Shown here one piece after another: positions 43,076 to 51,186 of a stretch of DNA of 64,000 nt (its first letter is position 1; the number at the start of each line of letters is the position of its first letter). Under the pieces are notes generated by a model, which saw only the letters and a list, made by a program, of their open reading frames with translations, was not told the origin of the DNA and made no database searches. Origin of the DNA: Candidatus Accumulibacter affinis (GTDB lineage: Bacteria; Pseudomonadota; Gammaproteobacteria; Burkholderiales; Rhodocyclaceae); contig JADJOT010000004.1 in NCBI GenBank assembly GCA_016713625.1, forward strand, positions 1 through 64,000. Direction: 5' to 3'. The position numbers and the translations under genes were made by a program.

Positions 43076-43384
43076 ATGAACTCGATTTCAGGAACGGAAA
43101 ACCAGGCCCTTTCGCGCACGGTGCTCGAACTGGACGTCAACAACCACCCCGGCGTCATGTCGCACGTCGTCGGCCTGTTCTCACGGCGGTCGTACAACGT
43201 CGAAGGCATCCTGGTAATGCCGGTGGGCAATGGGGAGACCAGCCGCATCTGGCTGCTGGTCAACGAGGACGAACGCCTCGACCAGATGGTCAAGCAGGTC
43301 GAGAAGCTCGAGGATGTGCTGGCCGTGCACCGGCACGGCGCCGAGCATGAAGTGTTCGTGCGGCTGGAGGAGTTTTTCCTCTAG
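43076..43384 (+). CDS. ilvN: Acetolactate synthase small (regulatory) subunit
   Basis: A 102-residue ACT-domain protein: RTVLELDVNNHPGVMSHVVG, LFSRRSYNVEGILVMPVGNG. Only the short, IlvN-like form is present; the C-terminal extension of IlvH is missing. It gives valine feedback control to the large subunit. 3 nt after ilvB. No ilvC follows; the next gene converges. Confidence 0.93.
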   Translation: MNSISGTENQALSRTVLELDVNNHPGVMSHVVGLFSRRSYNVEGILVMPVGNGETSRIWLLVNEDERLDQMVKQVEKLEDVLAVHRHGAEHEVFVRLEEFFL

Positions 43385-43631
43385 CACTCCGCGAAGGAAG
43401 TGTCGGGTTGCGCTTCGCTAACGGAACGGCGTGTCCATTGCCCACGCCAAGGGGCCACATGGTGCGGGAAGGTCCTGTCAGACCTCGAGAACGGGTACCA
43501 GAGCCTCTGGGCGTCGACCGGCACGGGAACGCCGTTGAAAGTTGAACGAATCAGGTGCGCTCATCGTTCGTTCCCCCGAAATTTTTGCAGTTGGCGACGG
43601 CAGAAGCTCTCAGGTAGTCGATGGTCCGGCC

Positions 43632-44852
43632 TCAGATGCGAGGACTGCCTCCCGGTTTGACCCGCGCTTCGGTAAGGCAGCGTTCGATGCGCACCATGGT
43701 CTCGGCGATATCTTCGTCGAGACCGATCGAAAAGCGGATCAGTCCCTCGTGCAGGCCTGCGGCCTCGCGTTCTTCTAGCGGGATCTCCGACGAGGTGCTG
43801 TGGCCGGGGGTGGTAAACAAGGTCTTGAAGTAGCCAAGGCTGACGGCCAGGTAGCCGACCTTGTCGCGCTGCATCAGCGTCATCAGGCGATTGGCGGCAG
43901 CATGATCGCCAGCGTCGAGGGTCAACATTCCTCCCCAGCCATAACCCGGATTCATCAGCCGACCGAGCAGTGCGTGCTGTGGGTGGTTGCCGAGTCCCGG
44001 GTAATGCACGGTATAGCCGAGTGCTGCGAGCCGGTTGGCGACGTACAATGCGTTGGTCCCGTGTTGGCGCAGGCGGATGTGCAGGCTGTGCAGGTTCTTC
44101 AGGATGCTTGCCGCACGCGTACTGTCGAGCACCGGGCCGAGCAGCATGCTCGGCCCGGAATTGATGTCGTTCAGTTGGGCAATGAACTCGTGCGACGACA
44201 CTACGCAACCGGCAACGCAGTCGCTGGTGCCATTGACGAACTTGGTCAGGCTGTGCACGACGATGTCGGCGCCGTGGCGAAGGGGCGACAGGATCATCGG
44301 GGTGAAGGTGTTGTCGACCACCAGCCTGGCACCATGCTCATGGGCAATCGCGGCGAGTGCCGGCAGATCGCTGACTTCGAGCAGCGGGTTGCTGAGCGAT
44401 TCACAGTAGAGCACGCGGGTACACGGCGTCATCGCGGCGCGTACTGCGTCGTGGTTGCACAGGTCGACAAAGCGGGTGGTGACGCCGAAGCGTGGCAGGA
44501 GGTTCTTCAGTAGCGCGTAGGTACCGCCGTAGATGCTGCGTCCGCAGATGATCTCGTTGCCAGCGCCACACAGCGTCATCAGCGTGGTGCTGATGGCACC
44601 CATCCCGGACGCCATGACCTGCGCCGACTCGCCGTCCTCCATCCTCTCCAGCGCGTTGGCCAGATACTTGTTGGTCGGGTTGAAATGGCGAGAATACAGG
44701 AAGCAGCCTTCGATCTCGTGCTCGAACAACTCCGCCATTCGCTCCGGACTCAGAAAAGTGTAGGTCGAGGAGTCGGTGATCGACGGGTTGACGTCCCCGA
44801 ACTCACCGAAAACAAGATAATCCTGGACTCGTGATGCGGGATCGAAGGTCAT
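43632..44852 (-). CDS. Cys/Met-metabolism PLP enzyme (methionine gamma-lyase-like)
   Basis: A 406-residue trans-sulfuration-family protein: FLYSRHFNPTNKYLANALER, ASGMGAISTTLMTLCGAGNE and the PLP Lys in VVHSLTKFVNGTSDCVAGCV. Substrates in this family include methionine, cystathionine and O-acyl-homoserine. The loop RSIYGGTYALLKNLLPRFG lacks the Cys of classical methionine gamma-lyase, so the exact reaction is uncertain. It stands alone, convergent with ilvBN; 43385-43631 holds no gene. Confidence 0.8.
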   Translation of the reverse strand: MTFDPASRVQDYLVFGEFGDVNPSITDSSTYTFLSPERMAELFEHEIEGCFLYSRHFNPTNKYLANALERMEDGESAQVMASGMGAISTTLMTLCGAGNEIICGRSIYGGTYALLKNLLPRFGVTTRFVDLCNHDAVRAAMTPCTRVLYCESLSNPLLEVSDLPALAAIAHEHGARLVVDNTFTPMILSPLRHGADIVVHSLTKFVNGTSDCVAGCVVSSHEFIAQLNDINSGPSMLLGPVLDSTRAASILKNLHSLHIRLRQHGTNALYVANRLAALGYTVHYPGLGNHPQHALLGRLMNPGYGWGGMLTLDAGDHAAANRLMTLMQRDKVGYLAVSLGYFKTLFTTPGHSTSSEIPLEEREAAGLHEGLIRFSIGLDEDIAETMVRIERCLTEARVKPGGSPRI

Positions 44853-45128
44853 GGAGGAGCTCCCACAAGGGTGATTGGGGAAGCTACCCTAGCACGTGCT
44901 GAATAGGCAAGGCAACGGCAACACGCAGCAAGGAAACACGGCGGTCACGCCCGGCAAGTTCTCGCCGCCGAGCGCTCCACCTGGCTTCCTGGACGTATGC
45001 GGCAAAAAGCCCTTGACCGCACGGCAAGTTTTATTTATCAGTGCACGGGTATATCCATCCGCATGTTGCAGGACGACCGTTGATCACACGTGCCACATTG
45101 CACGTTTCAGGACAAGGGAAAAAGAACC

Positions 45129-46223
45129 ATGAGAAGAGACTCGCGCTTTCACATCGCTGTCATCCCGGGCGACGGCATCGGCCCTGAGATCGTGGGTTCC
45201 TGTCTACAGGTCCTGGACGTGCTGCACGAGCGCCTGGGCGGTATCGGCTTCAATTTTCGACGCCTCGAAGGTGGCGCCGCGCATTTCCAGCAGACCGGCT
45301 GCGCCTTCTCCGAGGAAAGCATGGCCGAATGCAGGAAAGCCGATGCGGTGCTGGTTGGTGCCATCGGCCTGCCGGATGTGCGTTACCCGGATGGCACGGA
45401 GGTGTCCACCCACTTCGATCTGCGCGTGAAAATGGATCTCTACGCAGGCTTGCGACCGATCCGCAGCTACCCCGCCCTGCGGCGCGTGCTCACCGACAAG
45501 CGCGCCGGGATGATCGATCTGGTCCTGGTTCGCGAGCAGACCGAAGGGCTGCTCTACTCGCACGGGAGGGGGACCATGGAAGAGGACCAGGTGGCGTGGG
45601 AAACGATGAGAATCTCGCGCGAAGGTAGTCGTCGGGTCTCCGAGTTTGCCTTTTGGCTTGCCGAACGCCGCGCCAAGAGCCGGCGACGTCCTGGCAAGGT
45701 GACTTGCGTAGACAAGGCCAACGTCCTGTCGTCGATGGCTTTCTTCCGCAAGGTATTCGCTGAGGTAGCGGCCCGCTATCCGGATATCAAGGCGGAGTAT
45801 GCCTACGTTGACTCGACCGCCATGCACCTCGTCAAGGCAGCGTGGGAGTTCGATGTCCTGGTCACCGAAAACGCTTTCGGCGGCATTCTTTCCGACCTCT
45901 CGGCGGGGCTGGTCGGCAGCCTCGGATTGGCTCCGTCGGCCGACATCGGCGACAAGCACGCCGTCTTCCAGCCGGCGCACGGCAGCGCTCCGGATATCGC
46001 GGGTCAGGGCATCGCCAACCCCATCGCACAGATCCTCTCGGCGGCACTGATGCTCGACTGGCTCGCCGACCAACATGCCGAGCCCCGCCTGGCGCATGGC
46101 GCACGCATTCTCGAACACGCAGTCGAGAAGGCGCTGACGCTGATTTGCCCGATCGAATTCGGAGGCGAGGACGGTACGGCAGCCATTACCAAAGCAATCA
46201 TGGCACAGATCCGCAAGGCCTGA
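45129..46223 (+). CDS. Isocitrate/isopropylmalate dehydrogenase-family enzyme
   Basis: A 364-residue beta-decarboxylating dehydrogenase: FHIAVIPGDGIGPEIVGSCL, LVLVREQTEGLLYSHGRGTM, the signature YAYVDSTAMHLVKAAWEFDV, and HGSAPDIAGQGIANPIAQIL. LeuB, tartrate/malate and NAD-isocitrate dehydrogenases share this fold. DLYAGLRPIRSYP resembles tartrate dehydrogenase-like members more than LeuB. The substrate is undecided. It has an AAGGGA ribosome site. Monocistronic. Confidence 0.82.
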   Translation: MRRDSRFHIAVIPGDGIGPEIVGSCLQVLDVLHERLGGIGFNFRRLEGGAAHFQQTGCAFSEESMAECRKADAVLVGAIGLPDVRYPDGTEVSTHFDLRVKMDLYAGLRPIRSYPALRRVLTDKRAGMIDLVLVREQTEGLLYSHGRGTMEEDQVAWETMRISREGSRRVSEFAFWLAERRAKSRRRPGKVTCVDKANVLSSMAFFRKVFAEVAARYPDIKAEYAYVDSTAMHLVKAAWEFDVLVTENAFGGILSDLSAGLVGSLGLAPSADIGDKHAVFQPAHGSAPDIAGQGIANPIAQILSAALMLDWLADQHAEPRLAHGARILEHAVEKALTLICPIEFGGEDGTAAITKAIMAQIRKA

Positions 46224-46320
46224 TCGCTGCCACCAGCCGGCCGCGGCACCCCTGCGCAGGCAGGCAGGGTCGCGGCGCCCGATGACGCTGCTACAATGAG
46301 CATCATTGACCAGAACCAGG

Positions 46321-47040
46321 ATGCCTTCCATGACCGTCCCGCAGACCCCTGCCCCCACTACCTCCCTGCTCCTGCCGACCGTCGAACGGCTAACCGGTGA
46401 GTCACCGAAGTGCGCGATCGTCTGGCTGCACGGTCTGGGTGCCGACGGACACGACTTCGAGCCGATCGTCGACGAATTCGATTTCGACCAACTGCCGGCA
46501 TTGCGCTTTGTCTTTCCACATGCGCCCATGCGGGCCGTCACCATCAATGGCGGCTACGTGATGCGCGCCTGGTATGACATCGTCTCAGCTGATTTTGCAC
46601 CTGGGCGCGAAGAAGCAGAGGGCGTGCGCGAGTCGACACGACAGATCGAAGCACTCCTCGAGCGCGAGAACGCACGTGGCATTCCGGACGCGCGCATCGT
46701 CCTCGCCGGCTTCTCGCAGGGCGGAGTCATCGCCTTGCACGCCGGACTGCGTCATCCGCGACGCCTGGCAGGGATTCTGGCGCTGTCGTGCTATCTGCCG
46801 ATGACCGATACGCTGGACGCGGAGGCGCAACCGGCCAACCGTGATGTACCCATTTTCATGGCGCATGGGCGTGCCGACCCGGTGATCCCCTACGATCTGG
46901 GCAAACGCTCGGCCAAGCTGCTCAAGGCGCAGGATTACCACGTGCAGTGGCACGGCTACGCAGCCGAGCACACCGTGTGCATCGAGGAACTGCATGACAT
47001 CGAGGCCTGGCTGAACAAGGTACTCGCAGACGTCTGCTGA
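46321..47040 (+). CDS. Alpha/beta-hydrolase carboxylesterase
   Basis: About 239 residues from ATG 46321 (ATG 46330 is also possible). IVWLHGLGADGHDFEPIV is the oxyanion region, GFSQGGVIALHAG holds the nucleophile Ser, GRADPVIPY the Asp and AEHTVC the His. It belongs to the phospholipase/carboxylesterase group of small cytoplasmic esterases acting on short acyl esters. It is followed 2 nt later by the YgjP-like gene. Confidence 0.88.
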   Translation: MPSMTVPQTPAPTTSLLLPTVERLTGESPKCAIVWLHGLGADGHDFEPIVDEFDFDQLPALRFVFPHAPMRAVTINGGYVMRAWYDIVSADFAPGREEAEGVRESTRQIEALLERENARGIPDARIVLAGFSQGGVIALHAGLRHPRRLAGILALSCYLPMTDTLDAEAQPANRDVPIFMAHGRADPVIPYDLGKRSAKLLKAQDYHVQWHGYAAEHTVCIEELHDIEAWLNKVLADVC

Positions 47041-47042
47041 CC

Positions 47043-47549
47043 ATGCTGCCGCTCAAGTACCTGGCGGGCTATCCCGAAGATCTTCAGAGCCAGGTCCGCG
47101 AAGCGATCCGACAGGGCCATCTGGCCACGATGTTGCGCCAGAGGTATCCCGGAACACACGCGGTACGTACTGACGAGGCACTTTACGAGTATGCGCTGGC
47201 CCTCAAGAGCCGCTTTCTGCGCAATGCGGAAACGCCCGCCAAGGTGGTTTTTGACAATCGTCTGCACGTCACGGCGAATGCCCTGGGAATCAACGGCAGA
47301 ATTCCGCGCATGCAGGGCAACCGGGTCAAGTCCAAACGCGAGATCCGGGTCGCCAGCCTGTTCCGGGAAGTGCCGCCCGAGTTTCTGCGCATGATCGTCG
47401 TCCATGAGCTTGCCCATCTAAAGGAACGGGAGCATGACCGTGCTTTCTACCAGCTGTGCAAGCACATGGAACCAGAATACCACCAGCTGGAATTCGATCT
47501 GCGGCTTTATCTGACCCAAGGCGAGTTGCTTGGCTGGCCCGAGGCCTGA
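47043..47549 (+). CDS. YgjP-like metallopeptidase-domain protein
   Basis: A 168-residue protein. The zinc motif is HELAHLKEREHDRAFYQLC (HExxH with a third His), preceded by RVKSKREIRVASLFREVPPE. This matches the YgjP/DUF45 fold. Partners of unknown substrate; some YgjP members act on nucleotides. 2 nt after the esterase, so probably co-transcribed. Confidence 0.85.
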   Translation: MLPLKYLAGYPEDLQSQVREAIRQGHLATMLRQRYPGTHAVRTDEALYEYALALKSRFLRNAETPAKVVFDNRLHVTANALGINGRIPRMQGNRVKSKREIRVASLFREVPPEFLRMIVVHELAHLKEREHDRAFYQLCKHMEPEYHQLEFDLRLYLTQGELLGWPEA

Positions 47550-47725
47550 ATATCGCGCTGACCCCAGGATTGACGAAATCACCCGCCGCTGTCCGCGCAG
47601 GCGCCTGCCCCTCGACGACATCCTCGGTTACCAGCTGTTTCCCGAAACGATCGAGGCTTACGTCGTTCCTCGCCCGCCGGCGCAAGCGGCAGGCCGGCGA
47701 CCAACGGACGCTGCCCGGCCGTAGC

Positions 47726-48955
47726 TCAGGATTCTGCTGGTATCCTGGCATCGCCCGGCGCAGCGAGCCATTCCCTGATCTGCCGATAGACTCGGCTGTC
47801 GTTGAGCAAACCCATATGCCCGAGCTTGCCGAACGTAGCGCTCTGCACGTCGCCGTCGATTTGATGCGCGATCGCGCTACTGAGCGGAACCAGCCCATCA
47901 CCAAAAAACTTGCCGAACGGGTGGTCGCCGTTTTTGGCCAGGCTGGCGCCAACAAAACGAAAGGCGATCGAGGGCGACTCGCTGGGTGCCTGCGCTGCAC
48001 CAGGGCCGTGTCGCAGGTCCTTCACACCCTGGCTGCGAGCAGCGGCAATCTTTCCCAAGGGAGCGGTGATTTTCGTCAGGTTCAGCGCAGAGTTGGCCAA
48101 GTGGCCGAGTCGTTCGACTGGTGAGCCGAGGTGCGGCGAACCGAGACAGATCAGCATTCGCGTAGACTGCGGCCAGTGCATCCCGCTTGCCGTCGCCTGA
48201 TCACAGGCGCCAAGGGCGATCAGCCCGCCCATGCTGTGGCCGATGATCACCAGTTCGCTGGCCGGCTGTGGCCAGGCCGCCAGCAGATCATCGAGGAGAA
48301 CGGCCAGCCGTGCGCAGTTTTCAGCAATCGGCAGGCCGCTGTTGTAGCGCAGGTAGATCGGTGTGTAAGTCAATTCGGCTTCTAGCTGGCGACCGAAATG
48401 GCTCGCCGATTCTGCCGAACCTTCGTCGGGGTCCCAGCAATGCTCGTCACAACCCAGGCCATGGATGAAAACGCAGAGGCGTTGGCCCGCCTCCGGGAAT
48501 GCCATGCGCAAGGCATCCGTGGCGAGCGGCACGACCGCGCCATTGACCTGGATAGCCATGTTGATCGCCAGCACGCTGTTGCTGGCGGCGAGATGGTCTC
48601 CGAAAGCGCCGTTGAGCGCGCTGTGCAGGCCACTGGCAAAACGCCCGGGCGGTTTGCCCGAGGAAAAACCGGTATGGTGCTTTTCCATCAATGCTGCGGC
48701 TTCGAGCAAGCCACCGCTACCATGGTGAATGACGGCATAGACTCCTGATGAAATGACGTCATGGGTGACTTGCACCAGCTGTGCCGGCCAGGAAATCAGC
48801 GGAATCCGCCGCAGCACGTCGAAAGTCTGGTCGGCAATGGCGCCGTGCATTTCCTTGACACGCAGCGTCGTCTGCTGCACCGCCGTCTTGGCTGCGTCGC
48901 TGTAACCTGTGCTCGGCGAGTGCGCGCCGAATGCCTGCTTGTCCGGGTACTTCAT
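47726..48955 (-). CDS. Alpha/beta-hydrolase / PGAP1-like lipase-esterase
   Basis: A 409-residue protein: LCVFIHGLGCDEHCWDPDEG (oxyanion region), the nucleophile elbow VIIGHSMGGLIALGACDQAT, and FGDGLVPLSSAIAHQ with GKLGHMGLLND for the acid and His. An N-terminal helical region of about 130 residues precedes the hydrolase domain. No signal peptide. The role is unknown; in PHA- or lipid-storing bacteria such enzymes can act on storage polymers, but nothing here shows that. The 176 bp before it on the left hold nothing certain. Confidence 0.82.
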   Translation of the reverse strand: MKYPDKQAFGAHSPSTGYSDAAKTAVQQTTLRVKEMHGAIADQTFDVLRRIPLISWPAQLVQVTHDVISSGVYAVIHHGSGGLLEAAALMEKHHTGFSSGKPPGRFASGLHSALNGAFGDHLAASNSVLAINMAIQVNGAVVPLATDALRMAFPEAGQRLCVFIHGLGCDEHCWDPDEGSAESASHFGRQLEAELTYTPIYLRYNSGLPIAENCARLAVLLDDLLAAWPQPASELVIIGHSMGGLIALGACDQATASGMHWPQSTRMLICLGSPHLGSPVERLGHLANSALNLTKITAPLGKIAAARSQGVKDLRHGPGAAQAPSESPSIAFRFVGASLAKNGDHPFGKFFGDGLVPLSSAIAHQIDGDVQSATFGKLGHMGLLNDSRVYRQIREWLAAPGDARIPAES

Positions 48956-49089
48956 CAGAGGGCCCTCCAGGAGCCATTGGCAAGCGAGCCTCAGCAGCCA
49001 TCACGCCTGAGGCATAGTGAGCCAGGCGCAGGTCAGTGACCCGCGACCCTGGCAAACAATGGCCGGTAAGGCGAGCAAGAGCCCGACCT

Positions 49090-49650
49090 TCAATGACTGA
49101 CCCCCTCGCTACGCAAAACCTTGACAAAAGTCAGCCAGACTATCCGCAAATCCAGCCATAGCGATTGTTGCTGCAGATATTGGCGGTCGAGTTCGACCTT
49201 CTGAGCAGTCGGTAGTTCGTCGCGGCCATTGACCTGCGCCCAACCGGTGAGGCCCGGCAACAGTTCGTGAACCCCCACTTCCGTACGCAGTTCAATCAGG
49301 TCATGCTGGTTATGAAGGGCTGGGCGTGGCCCGACCAAGCTCATGTCGCCGACGATAATGCTCCACAACTGCGGCAACTCGTCGAGACTCGATCGGCGCA
49401 GGAACGAGCCAACAGGCGTCAGGAAAGCATGCGGATCAGCCAGCAGATGGGTCGCCACGGTCGGCGTTCCCACGTGCATGCTGCGGAACTTGGGCATTCT
49501 GAATACCCGGTTCTTCCGCCCCACACGATCCGACCAGTAGAGCACGGGTCCTCTGGACGTCAGCTTGATAAGCAAGGCAAGCAGAGCGGCAGGGAGCAGC
49601 AGCACGAGCGCAGCCGGGACGGCAAGCAAGAGGTCAAGAAGGCGCTTCAT
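49090..49650 (-). CDS. Bacterial sugar transferase (PglC/WcaJ-type phosphoglycosyl transferase)
   Basis: About 186 residues from ATG 49650 (MKRLLDLLLAVPAALVLLLP); ATG 49665 is an alternative. One re-entrant hydrophobic helix, then GPVLYWSDRVGRKNRVFRMP, FRSMHVGTPT, RRSSLDELPQLWSIIVGDMS, LVGPRPALH and LLPGLTGWAQVNGRDELP. It moves a phosphosugar from UDP-sugar to undecaprenyl phosphate, the first step of O-antigen or EPS repeat synthesis. It is small, like PglC. It stands apart from the wbp genes at the left of the window. Confidence 0.9.
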   Translation of the reverse strand: MKRLLDLLLAVPAALVLLLPAALLALLIKLTSRGPVLYWSDRVGRKNRVFRMPKFRSMHVGTPTVATHLLADPHAFLTPVGSFLRRSSLDELPQLWSIIVGDMSLVGPRPALHNQHDLIELRTEVGVHELLPGLTGWAQVNGRDELPTAQKVELDRQYLQQQSLWLDLRIVWLTFVKVLRSEGVSH

Positions 49651-49740
49651 CGGAAACCGTTCCATGGTATTTCGGGGATAGTATAGTGAATTCAGGGCAT
49701 GCAGCGGATAGAGAAACAGCGCGCGACCACCTGCTGCCAT

Positions 49741-50004
49741 TCCGTCAGCAGGAAGTGCTGGCCGAACTTGTGGTTGGCTACGGCACCCGCCGCCTCATTC
49801 AGCACTTCGCGGACAATTTCGCGGCTGGCAATCGCCGCCGGCCCGATGTGCGCCTTGTAGAGACGAAGACCGATGCTGTTGAGCCAATGAACGTCGATGC
49901 GTTAGGCACCGCCAGGTCGCTGCGATTCCCTGCCCTGCGGTGACGGTCCCTGATGCGATCGCCACCCTATGAACTCTGTAGTGGTGTGTGGTCGAGCACG
50001 CATT
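49741..50004 (+). other. Intergenic stretch before the mazEF-like pair
   Basis: About 260 bp. An 85-codon frame (49686-49943) runs through it but has no recognisable motif or start signal. Nothing else is seen. Confidence 0.45.
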
Positions 50005-50025
50005 TATAATGCGTTATGCGCATAA
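50005..50025 (+). promoter_or_regulatory. Promoter -10 and operator of the mazEF-like pair
   Basis: A perfect TATAAT (50005-50010) is followed by the 12-bp palindrome TTATGCGCATAA (50014-50025), with a related half-site ATAATGCG overlapping the -10. This suits repression by the antitoxin dimer 19 bp before its own start codon. Confidence 0.6.
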
Positions 50026-50043
50026 TGTGTTTAGGAGAAGAGG

Positions 50044-50274
50044 ATGCACAAACGGATGACGATCACGCTTGATGAAGCGGTGTACGAAGGGCTGTACCGG
50101 ACGATCGGCAAGCGGCACATGAGTCAGTTCATCGAAGACCTGGTGAGACCCCACGTGATGAATACGTCGCTTGACGAGGGCTATCGGGCGATGGCCAACG
50201 ACCAGGCGCGCGAGTCAGAAGCGCAGGAATGGTGCAACGCGCTTGCCAAAGACATGGCCGATGAAGCGCGGTGA
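50044..50274 (+). CDS. Ribbon-helix-helix antitoxin of MazF-type module
   Basis: A 76-residue protein: KRMTITLDEAVYEGLYRTIG is the ribbon and first helix, then KRHMSQFIEDLVRPHVM, and an acidic tail that would wrap the toxin. An AGGAGAAGAGG ribosome site is present. It overlaps the toxin by 14 nt. Confidence 0.88.
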   Translation: MHKRMTITLDEAVYEGLYRTIGKRHMSQFIEDLVRPHVMNTSLDEGYRAMANDQARESEAQEWCNALAKDMADEAR

Positions 50275-50587
50275 GGTGTGGTGGGTGGAGTTCGACCCGG
50301 CTATCGGCAGCGAGATCCGCAAGACGCGCCCGGCCGTGATCGTCAGCAATGACGCGGCGAACCGGAATCTGGCGCGAGTTGTCGTGGTGCCCCTCACCAG
50401 CAGCACGGCGCGGCAGTATCCCGGCGAGGCTCTGGTGACGGTAGGGGGGCAGAACAGCAAGGCGATGGCCGATCAGATCATGGCGGCTGACAAGACGCGG
50501 CTCAAGAGCCAGTTGGGCGCGCTATCCAAGACGGACATGCTGGCCGTCGAGAATGCCATCAAAGTTCATCTTGGATTGCCCAAGTAA
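50261..50587 (+). CDS. mazF: MazF/PemK-family mRNA interferase
   Basis: A 108-residue toxin from ATG 50261: KRGEVWWVEFDPAIGSEIRK, TRPAVIVSNDAANRNLARVV, VPLTSSTARQYPGEALV, QIMAADKTRLKSQLG. All the conserved PemK/MazF blocks are present, including Arg and Thr of the active site. It cleaves mRNA at short sequences. Translationally coupled to the antitoxin. Confidence 0.92.
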   Translation: MKRGEVWWVEFDPAIGSEIRKTRPAVIVSNDAANRNLARVVVVPLTSSTARQYPGEALVTVGGQNSKAMADQIMAADKTRLKSQLGALSKTDMLAVENAIKVHLGLPK

Positions 50588-50751
50588 GCGCTGCTGGAAA
50601 TATAGCTTGCGTCCAGGATGATGATCTTTTCTTCTGGGTGCAACACTTCCCCTGTCTGCGTGATCGGCCAGGGTAGGTAAGGATTCCTTCGTAAATCCAA
50701 TGGCACGAGCTTATCCCGGATTTCTGGGGACAACAGCTCGAACACATCCAT
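50566..50751 (-). CDS. Hypothetical 61-residue protein
   Basis: An open frame with an AAAGGA near the start: MDVFELLSPEIRDKLVPLDL, PYLPWPITQTGEVLHPEEKI, ending SSAYLGNPR. It overlaps the mazF 3' end by 22 nt. No family recognised; it may be the start of a truncated gene. Confidence 0.35.
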   Translation of the reverse strand: MDVFELLSPEIRDKLVPLDLRRNPYLPWPITQTGEVLHPEEKIIILDASYISSSAYLGNPR

Positions 50752-50890
50752 TGTCCTTTGTTAAGTCAAGTACATGACCGACTGCCCACTGTTGGTGCGA
50801 TCCGGCCAGCGGAATTTTCTGGGGTTCCGGCTTACACCCCCGATCTGAAGGACAGCATCAAACGAGCCATCGTCGAGCAAATGCAACGGG

Positions 50891-51186
50891 TCACCGCATC
50901 CGTAGCGAGCGCATCGGCAGAATAGGCAAGCGCCCTTGAACGGATGACGAACTGGCCTTCTCGCTGGGCGTCAGCCGATCAAAGCGAACGCGGAAGAAGG
51001 TCTGGTCCAGCCGCTGTATCGCGGTAGCCGCAGCCGACTCGACAACAGATTTGGCTATCGGACTGCTCTGTGCCAGATTCCAGGTCTGATAGCCCCATTC
51101 CTGAATGAAATACGGATACCCCTTCGTCAGGCGCCAGGTTTCCTCAAGCGCCTCCTGACTGATTGAACTCGCTATAAGTTGCGGCC
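50891..51186 (-). pseudogene. Remnant of an AAA/ATPase-family protein
   Basis: ALEETWRLTKGYPYFIQEWG, SPIAKSVVESAAATAIQRLD, and TFFRVRFDRLTPSEK match the lid region of prokaryotic AAA ATPases (COG1672-like). The Walker motifs are missing because the sequence is cut by the end of the mod gene. After LTPSEK the frame is lost. This is a 3' fragment left beside the restriction-modification locus. Confidence 0.6.

Noticed and set aside
43400..43660. 86-codon frame between ilvN and the PLP enzyme
   Set aside because: No homology, overlaps the opposite gene, and composition is unlike neighbouring genes.
47530..47724. 64-codon frame after the YgjP-like gene
   Set aside because: Starts inside the previous gene, lacks a ribosome site and any recognised motif.
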